Assembly: GCA_017440575.1 (NCBI GenBank)
Contig: JAFSGY010000090.1
Location: 1-64,000 of the forward strand
DNA from: Lachnospiraceae bacterium
GTDB lineage: Bacteria; Bacillota; Clostridia; Lachnospirales; Lachnospiraceae
Reading direction: 5' to 3'
Length of the DNA: 64,000 bases
Every line of letters begins with the position of its first letter. The stretch's first letter is position 1. Of this stretch, positions 8,615 to 18,085 are shown one piece after another. The position numbers and the translations under genes are program-made. The notes below the pieces were generated by a model, which was given only the letters and a program-made list of their open reading frames with translations, was not told the origin of the DNA and did no database searches.

Positions 8615-10486
8615 TTACCTATGTTTTCTTTTTGCTTTATCCGCATACATTAATTCATCTACTTTTTTCAGAACATCTTCAAGATGAACAATGTCTTTCG
8701 TTTGCACATGAAGAATACCCAAACTGGTAGCTACTGTATATGGTCTATTAGATGTCTCATTATATTCTGCTAAAAAGCTACTGATCTTAGCTCGAATACC
8801 TTCTTCATCATACATGCCTTCCATAACAGCCAGCATCTCATCTCCCCCAAATCGAACACATAGAGCATCCTTGGGACAGCTATTCTTCAAAGCATCTGCG
8901 ACCGTTCGAATCGCATCGTCTCCTGCTGTATGTCCATAATCATCATTAATTCTTTTTAGGCCATCCAAGTCAGCCATAACGACCGTAACGCTTGTATTAC
9001 TTCCTTTCAGTCGGATTAACTGTTTTTCACATTCCTGCATAAAACCAAGCCTATTATAAAGCCCCGTTAATGCATCATGCTTGTAAACATGCTCAATCTG
9101 CGTTGTCAGATACTTTTGATGACGACGATTCAATAATCCACCTATCCCGTTATTCAGTGCTGTTACAACATGAGGAATCATCATATAGTCTGTATGGTCA
9201 CAGCTTTGATAATAAAAGCAAGCATAGCCAAAAGAAACACTCATAAAATCAATCTCCGCAAAAATAAGAGGATACCCCTGCTCCAACAACATTTCTAATC
9301 TAGGAACAACCTTTTTTACATCAAATTCCTCCAACGAATGTGATGCGGTAATTCCTGCATCATATAACAAATATTTCTTATCTGTTATGCCAGACTCTTT
9401 ACCCTGCATTGGATTAATAGAAGCATCGGCACACCATTGGTTTAAAACACAACACATATGTCCCATAACCCGATTTTTCATCCTGTCCGGTACTTCCTCT
9501 AAGCTTTGACATAGCTGCATACTCTCTGCAATCTGCGTTAAGATACGGTTATCATCATAATATCGATAGAATCTACTATTAAGCTTATTGAAATCATTTA
9601 GAATATTCAGCTTTGACAAATACATACAGCCACAAGACTCCGATTTCATCAATGCTGGCATCACCCAGAAATCTCCCTCCTTTACTTCTGCTATAACAGC
9701 CTCTGCTGCCATATCAGCAAGCATCCTATAATCGCAACTGGCTGTTGTAATTCTAGGTTCTGTCATGTGTACTTCCTCTATTCCGTCAAAACCCGTAACA
9801 ATAATATCCTCCGGTACCCTATATCCGTGTTGCTGCCAAAAAGCAACCGTATTAATCGCCATATTATCGTTCGCACAAATAATAGCATCTGGAATAACCT
9901 CTGCTTCCCAAAGCTTCTTTAAAGCCTTGAGTGTAGGTTTTGCCCAAAAGTTTCCATAGCTAACCATGTTTTCCTGAAAACATATCCCATGTGCTTCTAT
10001 CACTTTGCGAAATACTTCTATGCGTTCTTCTGAGAATTTATTCCCTTTAATCCCTGCCAACATATGAGGTCTTTTAGGCTTGTGCACGTTCATAACATGC
10101 TCTACAACCTTTTCAAATCCAGATTTATAATCAAATTGCACATTCACACAATTGTCATAATAACCATCTACTATAATAGCAGGGACATTTGCCTTTTTGG
10201 CATTGGCTATCACTTGTTCTGATATCGTTCTGTTTTTTATCTTTTCATCCATAATAATGACAGCGTCCACAACGGAATAATCAATCCGCTCAAAAATACG
10301 CATACTCGAATCTATATTTTTCTCATCCCAATCAGAGTCCGTTCCTATATGAAAAACAAAGATACGATATCCATATTCCCTTAATCTATCATGCAACTGT
10401 GATACAAAATCAATACTCGTTGCATCCTGAATTCTTGATAAGCAAAGTGCTATCACTTTATAACCATTCAGCATATCAGAAACCAT
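8615..10486 (-). CDS. Diguanylate cyclase with LacI-like sensor domain
   Basis: A 623-residue cytoplasmic protein. Residues about 8-270 match the periplasmic-binding-like ligand domain of LacI/GalR regulators (VIANAKKANVPAIIVDGYYDN, AIICANDNMAINTVAFWQQHGYRVPEDIIVTGFDG), but no helix-turn-helix precedes it. A middle region of about 170 residues follows, then a GGDEF domain from about 450 (HDALTGLYNR, MADLDGLKRIND) with the active-site loop RFGGDEM. The GGDE core is kept, so it should make cyclic-di-GMP. The RxxD inhibitory site that normally stands before the loop is absent (PKDALCVR instead). The likely trigger is a small sugar-like ligand, but its identity is unknown. The promoter region carries TTACATTT repeats. 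Confidence 0.85.
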   Translation of the reverse strand: MVSDMLNGYKVIALCLSRIQDATSIDFVSQLHDRLREYGYRIFVFHIGTDSDWDEKNIDSSMRIFERIDYSVVDAVIIMDEKIKNRTISEQVIANAKKANVPAIIVDGYYDNCVNVQFDYKSGFEKVVEHVMNVHKPKRPHMLAGIKGNKFSEERIEVFRKVIEAHGICFQENMVSYGNFWAKPTLKALKKLWEAEVIPDAIICANDNMAINTVAFWQQHGYRVPEDIIVTGFDGIEEVHMTEPRITTASCDYRMLADMAAEAVIAEVKEGDFWVMPALMKSESCGCMYLSKLNILNDFNKLNSRFYRYYDDNRILTQIAESMQLCQSLEEVPDRMKNRVMGHMCCVLNQWCADASINPMQGKESGITDKKYLLYDAGITASHSLEEFDVKKVVPRLEMLLEQGYPLIFAEIDFMSVSFGYACFYYQSCDHTDYMMIPHVVTALNNGIGGLLNRRHQKYLTTQIEHVYKHDALTGLYNRLGFMQECEKQLIRLKGSNTSVTVVMADLDGLKRINDDYGHTAGDDAIRTVADALKNSCPKDALCVRFGGDEMLAVMEGMYDEEGIRAKISSFLAEYNETSNRPYTVATSLGILHVQTKDIVHLEDVLKKVDELMYADKAKRKHR

Positions 10487-10682
10487 GCCTTTCTCAGCTT
10501 TTGTAATTGTATATAAATTCTTATTGTAACTCTATAGTTACATTTTATCATTCATTTACATTTTTTCATATTCATTTTAGCACTATTAGCCTTTTCCCTC
10601 AATCATTGCTTACCATAACATAATTAAAATATTACGGCTGTCAGATACTTAGTACAATCTGACAGCCGCATTTCCATTTCCG
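10487..10682 (-). promoter_or_regulatory. Cyclase promoter region with TTACATTT repeats
   Basis: Holds the terminator of the GH16 gene (10635-10668) and the upstream region of the cyclase gene. TTACATTTT occurs at 10538 and again at 10556. The 13 bases at 10533-10545 are identical to 52906-52918 in the promoter region of the giant surface protein, in the same orientation relative to the gene served. A small palindrome, TGTAAC-TCTATA-GTTACA, spans the same spot. Confidence 0.4.
10635..10668 (-). terminator. Terminator of the GH16 gene
   Basis: Perfect 12-bp stem (CGGCTGTCAGAT with ATCTGACAGCCG) around a 10-base loop. It lies 14 bp after the GH16 stop codon, and T-rich sequence follows on the minus strand. 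Confidence 0.75.
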
Positions 10683-13600
10683 TTATTCTATTTCTTCAGA
10701 CTCTTCTATACTCGTTATCTCTTCTTCCTCAACTTCCTCTACGACTGTTGTCTCTTCTTCAGTTTCCTCTGCGGTTATTGTCTCTTCTTCCTCAGTTCCC
10801 TCTGTGATTGTTGTCTCTTCTTCCTCAGTTCCCTCTGTGATTGTTGTCTCTTCTTCCTCAGTTCCCTCTGTGATTGTTGTCTCTTCTTCCTCAGACTCTT
10901 CTTCGGTTGTTATACCTTCTTCTAATGGAACCATTTCTTCTCTCAGTGAAAGTGTCTGCACTGGTTCTGCTTCTGTTACTTTTACCAGGCTTACATTATC
11001 AATCTCAATCGTAGAACTTGGCGTATCCACTCCTGCTATCAATCCCATGGAAATCTGGAAATCAATAATATCAGATGTCTCTTTCGTTACCGTAAATTCC
11101 TTTTCAAAAGTAAACTTTTCATCAGCATTCAGAGCAATATCTGCTCCATCATACCAATCATAGGTTCCTGCCGTCATCAATGCAAGCTTTACCGTTCTAG
11201 CCTGAGATGACTTCACATCAAAGCTCACTTTGTAGGAAGCCCCCTTTTCCAAGGTTAAACCACTCTGCTTCAACTGAACATTCCAATCTGCCTCTCCCGG
11301 ATTTGTAATATCAAATACTGCTTTTCCACTAGAAAAATTAACACTTCCCTGTGCCGGTGAGAATATCCATGAGCCTTCATATCCCCAGCCTTCGGAGCCA
11401 TTCTTAAAATCTCCATTCGTAATCAATTCCTTACCTGTCTGAACCTCTTCCTCAGGCTCTTTCTCCGGCTCTTCTACCTCTTCCAAGGTAATGTTATCAA
11501 TCACGATGGTATGCTTCTTATCAATTGTGATTCCACCTACTGCTCCCATGGAAATGCTTAAAATAGTCTCTTCATCTGTTGGATAAGTCATCTGAAATGT
11601 CTTTGAAAAGATCTGATAGTCACTGTTCAAATCTACCACCGGATTACCGGAGTATGGATTCCAATCATTATCCACAGTACCATCCTTTTGCAGAGCATAC
11701 ATAAGCTTTCTGTCCGTGCTTGACTTTGCCTTGAAGGAAAGCTTGTACCATTTTCCCTTCTCCAAGGTAATATTGTTCTGCTTCAACTGAATCTTCCAGT
11801 CGCTATCTCCCGTATTCTTAATATCAATGCTAAAAGCATTATCTTCATTCAAGCTGTCTACAATATAGCTAATATCGGATGCGGTATAAGCATATACCTC
11901 ATACCCCGTCGTTCCATTAGAGAAATCACCATTTACGAGCAATCCATCCTCCTGAAAACGGACATTATCAACATAAACCGTACCTGACACGCCAAGCTGG
12001 AAGGTAAGTGCTGCACCCTTCATATCATCAGGTGTCTCAAACACATATCGATAGGTTGTCTTATCCGTTGATAATTCACTTTCAAAGGTTTTTCCTGATA
12101 CTACTGTTTTGATATTCTTCCTGCTGTCTGCATAAGCATCAAAGGTTAATACATATGTTTTTCCACTTGAAATAGCAATCGGTTCCTGTATAATCTGCAC
12201 TTCATCCAGACTCTTTACGGTTGCAGGAACAGTTACCTTTAATTCACGATTACCGTTATCATTTGTTACAACTATCGTTGCTCCATCACAGTTGTTTTTC
12301 ACCTCCCAGTAATCGAGTCTGTCTGCCCCTTGCTGGAATTCTCCGTTATATACATAATTTCCATCCGGTAATACCGTCTTTTCCTCTTGTGGAATCTCAA
12401 TTGTACACACCTTTTCCAGTCTTACATTCGTGATATGTACGGTTGCTGTAGAACCTTGATTACCGAGATTAAACTCTACTCGTCCATTGGCATCACTATC
12501 CGATGTCATGTCGAATGTAAAGCTGTATTTTTCTGACACATTTGTCAGGTCTACCTTTGTATCTGTCATGTATCTGCTATAATTCAGATCCGGTGCTGTA
12601 ATACCTGTTATGATCGTTCTTGCCTCATCTGCATAGGCATCAAAGGACAAACGATACTGATATCCCTTTTCTAAGGACTGCTTTGCCTGCACAACCTGTA
12701 CACTATAATCCAAAGCACCGGCATTCGTCGTTACAATGTGCAATGCATTTTCTGAGATTTCTGCTGTTGCCTTGCCTTCTCCTGCAAGCATAAACTGCCA
12801 GTCATCTGCATCTGTCAGACTTTCCTTTGCAGAAAAATCACTATTTCTTACAAAGTTCCCTGTTTCATCCGGTTTTCCAAGAACAACTTCTTCCTTTTCC
12901 GGCTTTACTACATTCTCATCATAACTATCCTTCTGATAGACCTTTACATAATCTACTACCAACTGTGCATTATCAGCAAACACTGCATCCGGCTCTGGAT
13001 TTCCCGGCCAGTCACCACCTACCGCAAGGTTTAATATCATATAAAATGGCTGGTCATAAGGTGCCGGATACGCAATCTCTCCATAACCTGGTCTTTTCGT
13101 AAACCAATCCTTTTCTGTATGAAATAAATTTCCATCTACATAGAAACGGATTTCTCCCGGTTCCCATTCACAGGCAAACACATGAAATTCACTGGAAAAA
13201 TCACCTTTTATTAATTTATAGCTTCCCTGACTCTGTGTATGAGGCTCACCAAAATGCAACGTTCCATGAGAAGTTGTCAGATTATCTCCTAACACCTCCA
13301 TAATGTCTATTTCGCCACACTTTGGCCATTGTCCGTAAAAGCTCTCATCCGTTGGCATCATCCAAAATGCCGGCAAAAAACCTTTTCCGCTTGGAACCTT
13401 TGCTCTTGCTTCAAAACGTCCATATTTATAATCATGCTTATACTGTGTATTGACTCTTCCTGACGTATAAGATACCTTGCCGTTCTCATCTACTGTTTTT
13501 ATCGCCTGAATTACAAGCTTTCCATCTTTTACGTAAATATTTTTCGGCGAATCTACATACGCCTGTAGCTCATTATTTACCCAGCCAGGCTCATGATACT

Positions 13601-14273
13601 CATAATTCCAATCCTCTGTATTAAGCGCTGTCCCATCAAAATCATCCATCCAGATAAGCTTATATTCATCTTTTTGTTCTGGATTATCGGATGGCTTATC
13701 TAATGGCTTGTCTCCTGAACTGCCATTATCTTTGTTATCACCACTTTCAGAGCTTGTCTGAGAACTATTTGCTGTAGACTGATTGTTCTTTTCCGTTATC
13801 TTCTGATCTGGATTCACAATCTCTTTTTGCTTCAGCTTCCTATCATCTTGCGTTACTGGAACCTCCTGCACCAATGGAACACTGTCTGCTTCTGATAGCT
13901 CTACCTTTGGTGTTTCCACTACTGAATTCTGCCTTTCTATTGACTGTATCTTCTCTTTTTTCATTTTCTTATCCTCATTGCTTTCAGATGCTTCTTCATT
14001 GAATATCTCTTCCTTAACTGCATCTTCTGCTTCCATTTGTGTCCTTATTTCCTCAGTCAACACTGTTTCCATCATCTCATCTGTCCTCTGCTCCTGTTCC
14101 AAAGCAACGGACTGCTCCATCCATACCATCTCATGGTCAACTTTTGCTGCTATTCTAGGCTCACTAAGCCCTATTGCTGCTACAACTCCTATTGCTGCCA
14201 CCCCTACAGCACCAAATACTACGTAACCCCCTTTACGACTTTTCAAAAACTGCTTCCAACCTGAAAAATCCAT
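10683..14273 (-). CDS. Membrane-anchored GH16 beta-glucanase with four CBM-like modules
   Basis: A 1196-residue surface enzyme. A short basic N-terminus and one hydrophobic helix (about 16-36) anchor it, followed by a Glu/Lys/Ser-rich spacer to about 205. The GH16 catalytic domain (about 205-455) holds GEIDIMEVLG with the two catalytic glutamates. EIDIME, with the extra residue between the acids, is the form typical of endo-1,3-beta-glucanases rather than lichenases. Four carbohydrate-binding modules of the CBM4/9/22-like jelly-roll type start near 471, 639, 774 and 949 (each with an N-G-x-F-type opening). A Glu/Thr repeat tail occupies about 1115-1196. There is no LPXTG motif. It follows the chemoreceptor gene by 35 bp and supplies oligosaccharides to the ABC importer upstream. 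Confidence 0.85.
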   Translation of the reverse strand: MDFSGWKQFLKSRKGGYVVFGAVGVAAIGVVAAIGLSEPRIAAKVDHEMVWMEQSVALEQEQRTDEMMETVLTEEIRTQMEAEDAVKEEIFNEEASESNEDKKMKKEKIQSIERQNSVVETPKVELSEADSVPLVQEVPVTQDDRKLKQKEIVNPDQKITEKNNQSTANSSQTSSESGDNKDNGSSGDKPLDKPSDNPEQKDEYKLIWMDDFDGTALNTEDWNYEYHEPGWVNNELQAYVDSPKNIYVKDGKLVIQAIKTVDENGKVSYTSGRVNTQYKHDYKYGRFEARAKVPSGKGFLPAFWMMPTDESFYGQWPKCGEIDIMEVLGDNLTTSHGTLHFGEPHTQSQGSYKLIKGDFSSEFHVFACEWEPGEIRFYVDGNLFHTEKDWFTKRPGYGEIAYPAPYDQPFYMILNLAVGGDWPGNPEPDAVFADNAQLVVDYVKVYQKDSYDENVVKPEKEEVVLGKPDETGNFVRNSDFSAKESLTDADDWQFMLAGEGKATAEISENALHIVTTNAGALDYSVQVVQAKQSLEKGYQYRLSFDAYADEARTIITGITAPDLNYSRYMTDTKVDLTNVSEKYSFTFDMTSDSDANGRVEFNLGNQGSTATVHITNVRLEKVCTIEIPQEEKTVLPDGNYVYNGEFQQGADRLDYWEVKNNCDGATIVVTNDNGNRELKVTVPATVKSLDEVQIIQEPIAISSGKTYVLTFDAYADSRKNIKTVVSGKTFESELSTDKTTYRYVFETPDDMKGAALTFQLGVSGTVYVDNVRFQEDGLLVNGDFSNGTTGYEVYAYTASDISYIVDSLNEDNAFSIDIKNTGDSDWKIQLKQNNITLEKGKWYKLSFKAKSSTDRKLMYALQKDGTVDNDWNPYSGNPVVDLNSDYQIFSKTFQMTYPTDEETILSISMGAVGGITIDKKHTIVIDNITLEEVEEPEKEPEEEVQTGKELITNGDFKNGSEGWGYEGSWIFSPAQGSVNFSSGKAVFDITNPGEADWNVQLKQSGLTLEKGASYKVSFDVKSSQARTVKLALMTAGTYDWYDGADIALNADEKFTFEKEFTVTKETSDIIDFQISMGLIAGVDTPSSTIEIDNVSLVKVTEAEPVQTLSLREEMVPLEEGITTEEESEEEETTITEGTEEEETTITEGTEEEETTITEGTEEEETITAEETEEETTVVEEVEEEEITSIEESEEIE
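10700..10915. repeat. 33-bp in-frame tandem repeat in the GH16 tail
   Basis: Near-identical 33-bp units encode an 11-residue repeat EGTEEEETTIT. Three copies are almost exact, flanked by diverged copies on both sides. The copy number is likely to vary between strains by slippage, changing the length of an acidic spacer. Confidence 0.8.
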
Positions 14274-14308
14274 TTTTACCTCCCATTTTTGCTATACTTC
14301 TTTTGCCT

Positions 14309-16093
14309 TTATATTACGAAGCTTCCTATTACCTCTTTCAACTTATCTGCGAGCAGTAATAATTCTTCCGAAGCTTCTTTAACAGTCTGCATAGTATGAT
14401 TCATATTCTGCGTAATCTCCATCGTATTAGAAGCCGCAGAAGCATTCTCTTCTGAGATTGCCGCTAAATCCTCTACTGTACTGTTAATTTCCTCTCCTGA
14501 TATATTTAAAATATCTATTTTTTCTTTAATACTACTAATATTTTGAAGAGACATATCTACACCTTCTGATACTGCCTTTGAAGTTATGTGTGTTTCCTCC
14601 AGCTTCTTCTGCTGAACATCCATATTACTTCTTACCTCATTCATTACCGCTACCATTGTCTGTGCAGTCTTTGTAATCTCTCCTAATATTTTGTCTATTT
14701 CTTTCCCAGATTCATTCGATTGTAAAGCTAGCTTACATATCTGTTCTGCTACTACAGCAAATCCTTTTCCAGCTTCTCCTGCCCTTGCTGCTTCTATGCT
14801 AGCATTCAACGATAACAAATCTGTTTCCTCTGCAATTTCCTGAATCATTTCTACAGCTTGTTTTATATTCTCTACTGCCAAATTCATATGCATAATCTGT
14901 GCTTCTACCTTTGCAATAGAATCCTTCGTATGATCACTGGAATATGACAAATCGTCTATAATAGAAACGGATTCCTTTTCTTTTTGCGACATATTTATAG
15001 CAGATTCTGCCATACTATCCACTTCCTGCGTAATCAAGTGAATCTGACCGCTCATTTTTGCAATATTGTCATTTGCCGAAACCGTGCTGTCCGCCTGATT
15101 TCTTGCTCCGTTTGAGATTTCCTCTACTGCTACTCTTACAATATTAGCTGCCTGCGAAGTATCTTGAGCAATTTCCAAAAAGCTGTCTGCTTTCTGCTTT
15201 AAATTATCACAAGATATCTTAATCTCACTAACCATATGCTTAAAGGTTTCTTGCACCTGCACACAATTTCTGTATATATCACCTAATTCATCCTTTACCT
15301 TCAATGTCTTATAATCCGGTATAAAGTCCAATCTTCCTTCTATTAATTGCTGTAGAAACCTACCAATTCGAGTCATCCGCACAACCATTCCACGCGCAAG
15401 AATACCAACCGCTAAACCAACAAAAATAACAAATATGGCTGTAAAAATAGCAATACGATTAATCTGCGCCCGAATCATCGCATTAATACTCGCACTATCC
15501 TTTACAACTTCAATCGCACCAATAATTGATCCATCTGAATTTATTAACGGATCATAATACACATAACACTCTCTTCCTAACAGAGTATAATTCTTTAAAA
15601 AGATGGTTTCTCCTGCTTCAATCCGTTTATAAATTTCTTTATCTGTAGGAATGCCCGTTGCTCTCGCTCCATTTTCCTTCGGAACCGTTGTAATAAGTCT
15701 TGTATTTCCAAAAAGCATCGACACTTCAAATCCGGTCTTCTCCTTTAATGCATCTACTAGCTGAAAATTACCGTTAATCTCTGTTGTTCCCTTTCGAACC
15801 TTTCCAACAAAGTCAACCGTATAATCTCCTTCATATAGATTGGTATAAATCTCATTTACAGAAGCTGCTACAATCTGTAATGAGTTCAATACCTCCTCAT
15901 CTATGGTATCACTTATCGTTGTTGTACTAAGTATGGAAATCAACATACACACAATCACCATTGGTAACAAACACAGTGCTAACAATTTATTTGAAAATGT
16001 CCATATTCTAATTCTCTTCTTACCCTTATTTTTTTTTGCCACTTTTCTTTTTAATGTCCCCAATTCCAAAAGTTTTTTGGTTTTTTTCTTCAT
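14309..16093 (-). CDS. Methyl-accepting chemotaxis protein with extracellular Cache domain
   Basis: A 594-residue chemoreceptor. TM1 is at about 38-60, an extracellular single-Cache-like sensor at about 60-200 ([12 protein letters not shown]... [11 protein letters not shown]), TM2 at about 203-225, then HAMP and the long signalling hairpin. The conserved tip is [28 protein letters not shown] in part. The start chosen is the ATG ten bases after AAAGGAG; a GTG seven codons upstream would lie on top of that site. Position is informative: the gene lies between the sugar permeases and the GH16 glucanase. It is preceded within 40 bp by the permease terminator and has no obvious own promoter, so it may be expressed by read-through and steer cells toward beta-glucan products. 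Confidence 0.85.
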   Translation of the reverse strand: MKKKTKKLLELGTLKRKVAKKNKGKKRIRIWTFSNKLLALCLLPMVIVCMLISILSTTTISDTIDEEVLNSLQIVAASVNEIYTNLYEGDYTVDFVGKVRKGTTEINGNFQLVDALKEKTGFEVSMLFGNTRLITTVPKENGARATGIPTDKEIYKRIEAGETIFLKNYTLLGRECYVYYDPLINSDGSIIGAIEVVKDSASINAMIRAQINRIAIFTAIFVIFVGLAVGILARGMVVRMTRIGRFLQQLIEGRLDFIPDYKTLKVKDELGDIYRNCVQVQETFKHMVSEIKISCDNLKQKADSFLEIAQDTSQAANIVRVAVEEISNGARNQADSTVSANDNIAKMSGQIHLITQEVDSMAESAINMSQKEKESVSIIDDLSYSSDHTKDSIAKVEAQIMHMNLAVENIKQAVEMIQEIAEETDLLSLNASIEAARAGEAGKGFAVVAEQICKLALQSNESGKEIDKILGEITKTAQTMVAVMNEVRSNMDVQQKKLEETHITSKAVSEGVDMSLQNISSIKEKIDILNISGEEINSTVEDLAAISEENASAASNTMEITQNMNHTMQTVKEASEELLLLADKLKEVIGSFVI

Positions 16094-16130
16094 AAATTCC
16101 CTTCTCCTTTTCACAATACTTTTTTCTTAT

Positions 16131-16168
16131 ACAAAAGGAGACGGTCTTTCCAACCAGTCTCCTTTTGT
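16131..16168 (-). terminator. Terminator after the first sugar permease operon
   Basis: Perfect 12-bp arms (ACAAAAGGAGAC with GTCTCCTTTTGT) around a 14-base loop. It stands between the permease stop and the chemoreceptor start, and would let only part of the transcription continue into the chemoreceptor and GH16 genes. Confidence 0.8.
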
Positions 16169-16193
16169 CACATAATTTATAAGAGAGTAATGT

Positions 16194-16213
16194 AATGACT
16201 GTAAACAGTCATT
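16194..16213 (-). other. Small palindrome over the permease stop codon
   Basis: AATGACTGT-AA-ACAGTCATT, nine-base arms, overlapping the stop codon of the permease gene. It probably protects the mRNA end, working with the terminator at 16131-16168. Confidence 0.45.
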
Positions 16214-17066
16214 AGCCCTTCACACTACCAAGGGTTACACCCTGTACAATAAACTTAGACAGAACAAGATAAACAATGACTACTGGGAAGATCGAAAATG
16301 CAATCATCATATATAACTGTCCCATGTCAAACTTGGTGAAATCTGCACTTCTCAAATATGCAATCCATAAAGGAAGTGTCTTCATCTCTGCCTTGGTCAA
16401 CACAAGTGAAGGTGTAAAGTAATTGTTCCAGCTGGAAACAAATCCAAAGATTGCCTGAACTGCTAATGCCGGCTTCATAATCGGTAATATTATTCTGTTA
16501 AAGGTACTAAATTCACCTGAACCATCAATTCTGGCTGCCTCTACAATTTCAAGCGGCAATGAGCTTTCCATATACTGCTTCATAAAGAATACACAAGATG
16601 GAGCAACAATGGCCGGAATAATCAGTGGAAGGAAAGTATCCTTCATATTCATTGCGGTAATCATCTTTACAAATCCAAGGGCACTAACCTGTGTTGGAAT
16701 TGTCATAACTAAAAGAATAAAATTGAATGCCGCTTTCTTTAATCTAAAATCATATGCATGAATTGCATACGCTGTCATTACTGAAAAATAAATCGACAAT
16801 ACTACCGTCAAGGAAGAAACAATCACACTGTTAATCATACCTCTTAAGATTAAGATTGTTTCATTATTTAACACATTTAAGGAATTAATTACAAAATGCT
16901 TACCTGGTAAAACTGAAAATCCTCTCTGGATATCTACATGTGCTCTTGTTGCATTGATAAAAAGCAGATAAAACGGAAAGAGACATAATACGGTAAAGAA
17001 AATCAATACCACATAACGAACTGTTTTATTTAATGTAATCGATAAACGACTTGTTTCTTTCTTCAT
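16212..17066 (-). CDS. Sugar ABC transporter permease, MalG type
   Basis: A 284-residue inner-membrane permease with six hydrophobic helices. The EAA loop that contacts the ATPase is visible as EAARIDGSGEFSTFNRIILP. It is the second of a permease pair and follows its partner by 5 bp; AGAGG lies before the ATG. No ATPase is encoded nearby, so a shared MsmX/UgpC-type ATPase elsewhere probably powers it. Linked to a GH16 glucanase, GH3 and GH94, it most likely imports beta-1,3-gluco-oligosaccharides. Confidence 0.88.
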   Translation of the reverse strand: MKKETSRLSITLNKTVRYVVLIFFTVLCLFPFYLLFINATRAHVDIQRGFSVLPGKHFVINSLNVLNNETILILRGMINSVIVSSLTVVLSIYFSVMTAYAIHAYDFRLKKAAFNFILLVMTIPTQVSALGFVKMITAMNMKDTFLPLIIPAIVAPSCVFFMKQYMESSLPLEIVEAARIDGSGEFSTFNRIILPIMKPALAVQAIFGFVSSWNNYFTPSLVLTKAEMKTLPLWIAYLRSADFTKFDMGQLYMMIAFSIFPVVIVYLVLSKFIVQGVTLGSVKG

Positions 17067-17071
17067 TTGAA

Positions 17072-17992
17072 CTACCTCTCTTCTCTCTGACTTGTTAACA
17101 TCTTAAATACCAGAACACTCAATGCGCCAGTCACGATAAAGATAATTACGGAAAGTGCACCTGCCATACCATAGTTTTTGCTGAATAAATGATTATTCAG
17201 ATACATAATCAAGGTCATTGTGGTACGGTCCGGACCACCCTTTCCATTTGTTAAAATCTGCGGTAAATCAAACATCTGTAATCCACCGATTAAAGATGTA
17301 ACCATAACATAAGCTAAAATAGGTTTCAATAATGGCATGGTAATCGTGCGGAATACCTGTGAAGAGGTTGCACCATCTACCTCTGCTGCTTCAAATAAGG
17401 ATGGATCAATACCCATCATACCTGCCATAAGCAGAATCGTTGTATTACCAAACCACATCAGGAAATTCATCAATGCGATTAAGCCTCTTGCTCCCCATGT
17501 AGATGACATATAGTGAATCGGTTCTTCAATGACTCCTGCATCCATCAACAGCATGTTGATTGGTCCATTGTTTGAGAACAAAGCAAAGAACAGCATGGAG
17601 AATGCAGATGCCATAATAAGGTTTGGCATATAAATAACGGTTTTAAAGAAACCGGATGCTTTCAATTTTAAACGATTATTGGTAAACCAAGCCGCAAGCA
17701 TTAAAGATACCGCAATCTGCGGGATAAAGCCCAAAAGCCACATAATAACCGTATTCTCAAGATATTTCAATAAGTCCGCTTCTGTAAACAGCTTGATAAA
17801 ATTATCAAATCCTACGAAGTTTGGTCCTATTGTATTTAAACCAGACATATAGTTTTCAAAAAAGCTATAATAAAATGTTGATAACATCGGAACAAGTGAA
17901 AATACACAATAGATTAGGAAAAAGGGAAGTAAAAAGATATATCCCCACTTATTGTAGCTAACTGTTTTTTTCTTTTTCTGCGAAGCACTCAT
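17072..17992 (-). CDS. Sugar ABC transporter permease, MalF type
   Basis: A 306-residue permease with six hydrophobic helices. The start is the ATG (MSASQKKKK) eight bases after AGGAG; an open frame extends upstream into the intercistronic hairpin but lacks a ribosome site. The EAA loop reads EAAEVDGATSSQVFRTITMP. It forms a heterodimer with the next permease. It lies in the operon led by the solute-binding lipoprotein under the AraC-site promoter. Confidence 0.88.
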   Translation of the reverse strand: MSASQKKKKTVSYNKWGYIFLLPFFLIYCVFSLVPMLSTFYYSFFENYMSGLNTIGPNFVGFDNFIKLFTEADLLKYLENTVIMWLLGFIPQIAVSLMLAAWFTNNRLKLKASGFFKTVIYMPNLIMASAFSMLFFALFSNNGPINMLLMDAGVIEEPIHYMSSTWGARGLIALMNFLMWFGNTTILLMAGMMGIDPSLFEAAEVDGATSSQVFRTITMPLLKPILAYVMVTSLIGGLQMFDLPQILTNGKGGPDRTTMTLIMYLNNHLFSKNYGMAGALSVIIFIVTGALSVLVFKMLTSQREER

Positions 17993-18026
17993 AATTCGTC
18001 TCCTCTTAATCTCTCTTATCAAGTGC

Positions 18027-18059
18027 GAGTTTTCAGGCGTTACAAACGCCCGAAAACTC
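18027..18059 (-). other. Intercistronic hairpin between binding protein and permease genes
   Basis: Fifteen-base arms (18027-18041 and 18045-18059) around a 3-base loop, with one G-U wobble. No T-tract follows. Such hairpins shield the upstream mRNA from 3' decay and lower downstream expression, giving more binding protein than permease. Confidence 0.65.
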
Positions 18060-18085
18060 AATGTAACTTCTTATGTACTACTTAT

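Noticed and set aside
10804..11163. Serine/valine-rich frame opposite the GH16 tail.
   Set aside because: It is the antisense shadow of the Glu/Thr repeat and has no start signal.
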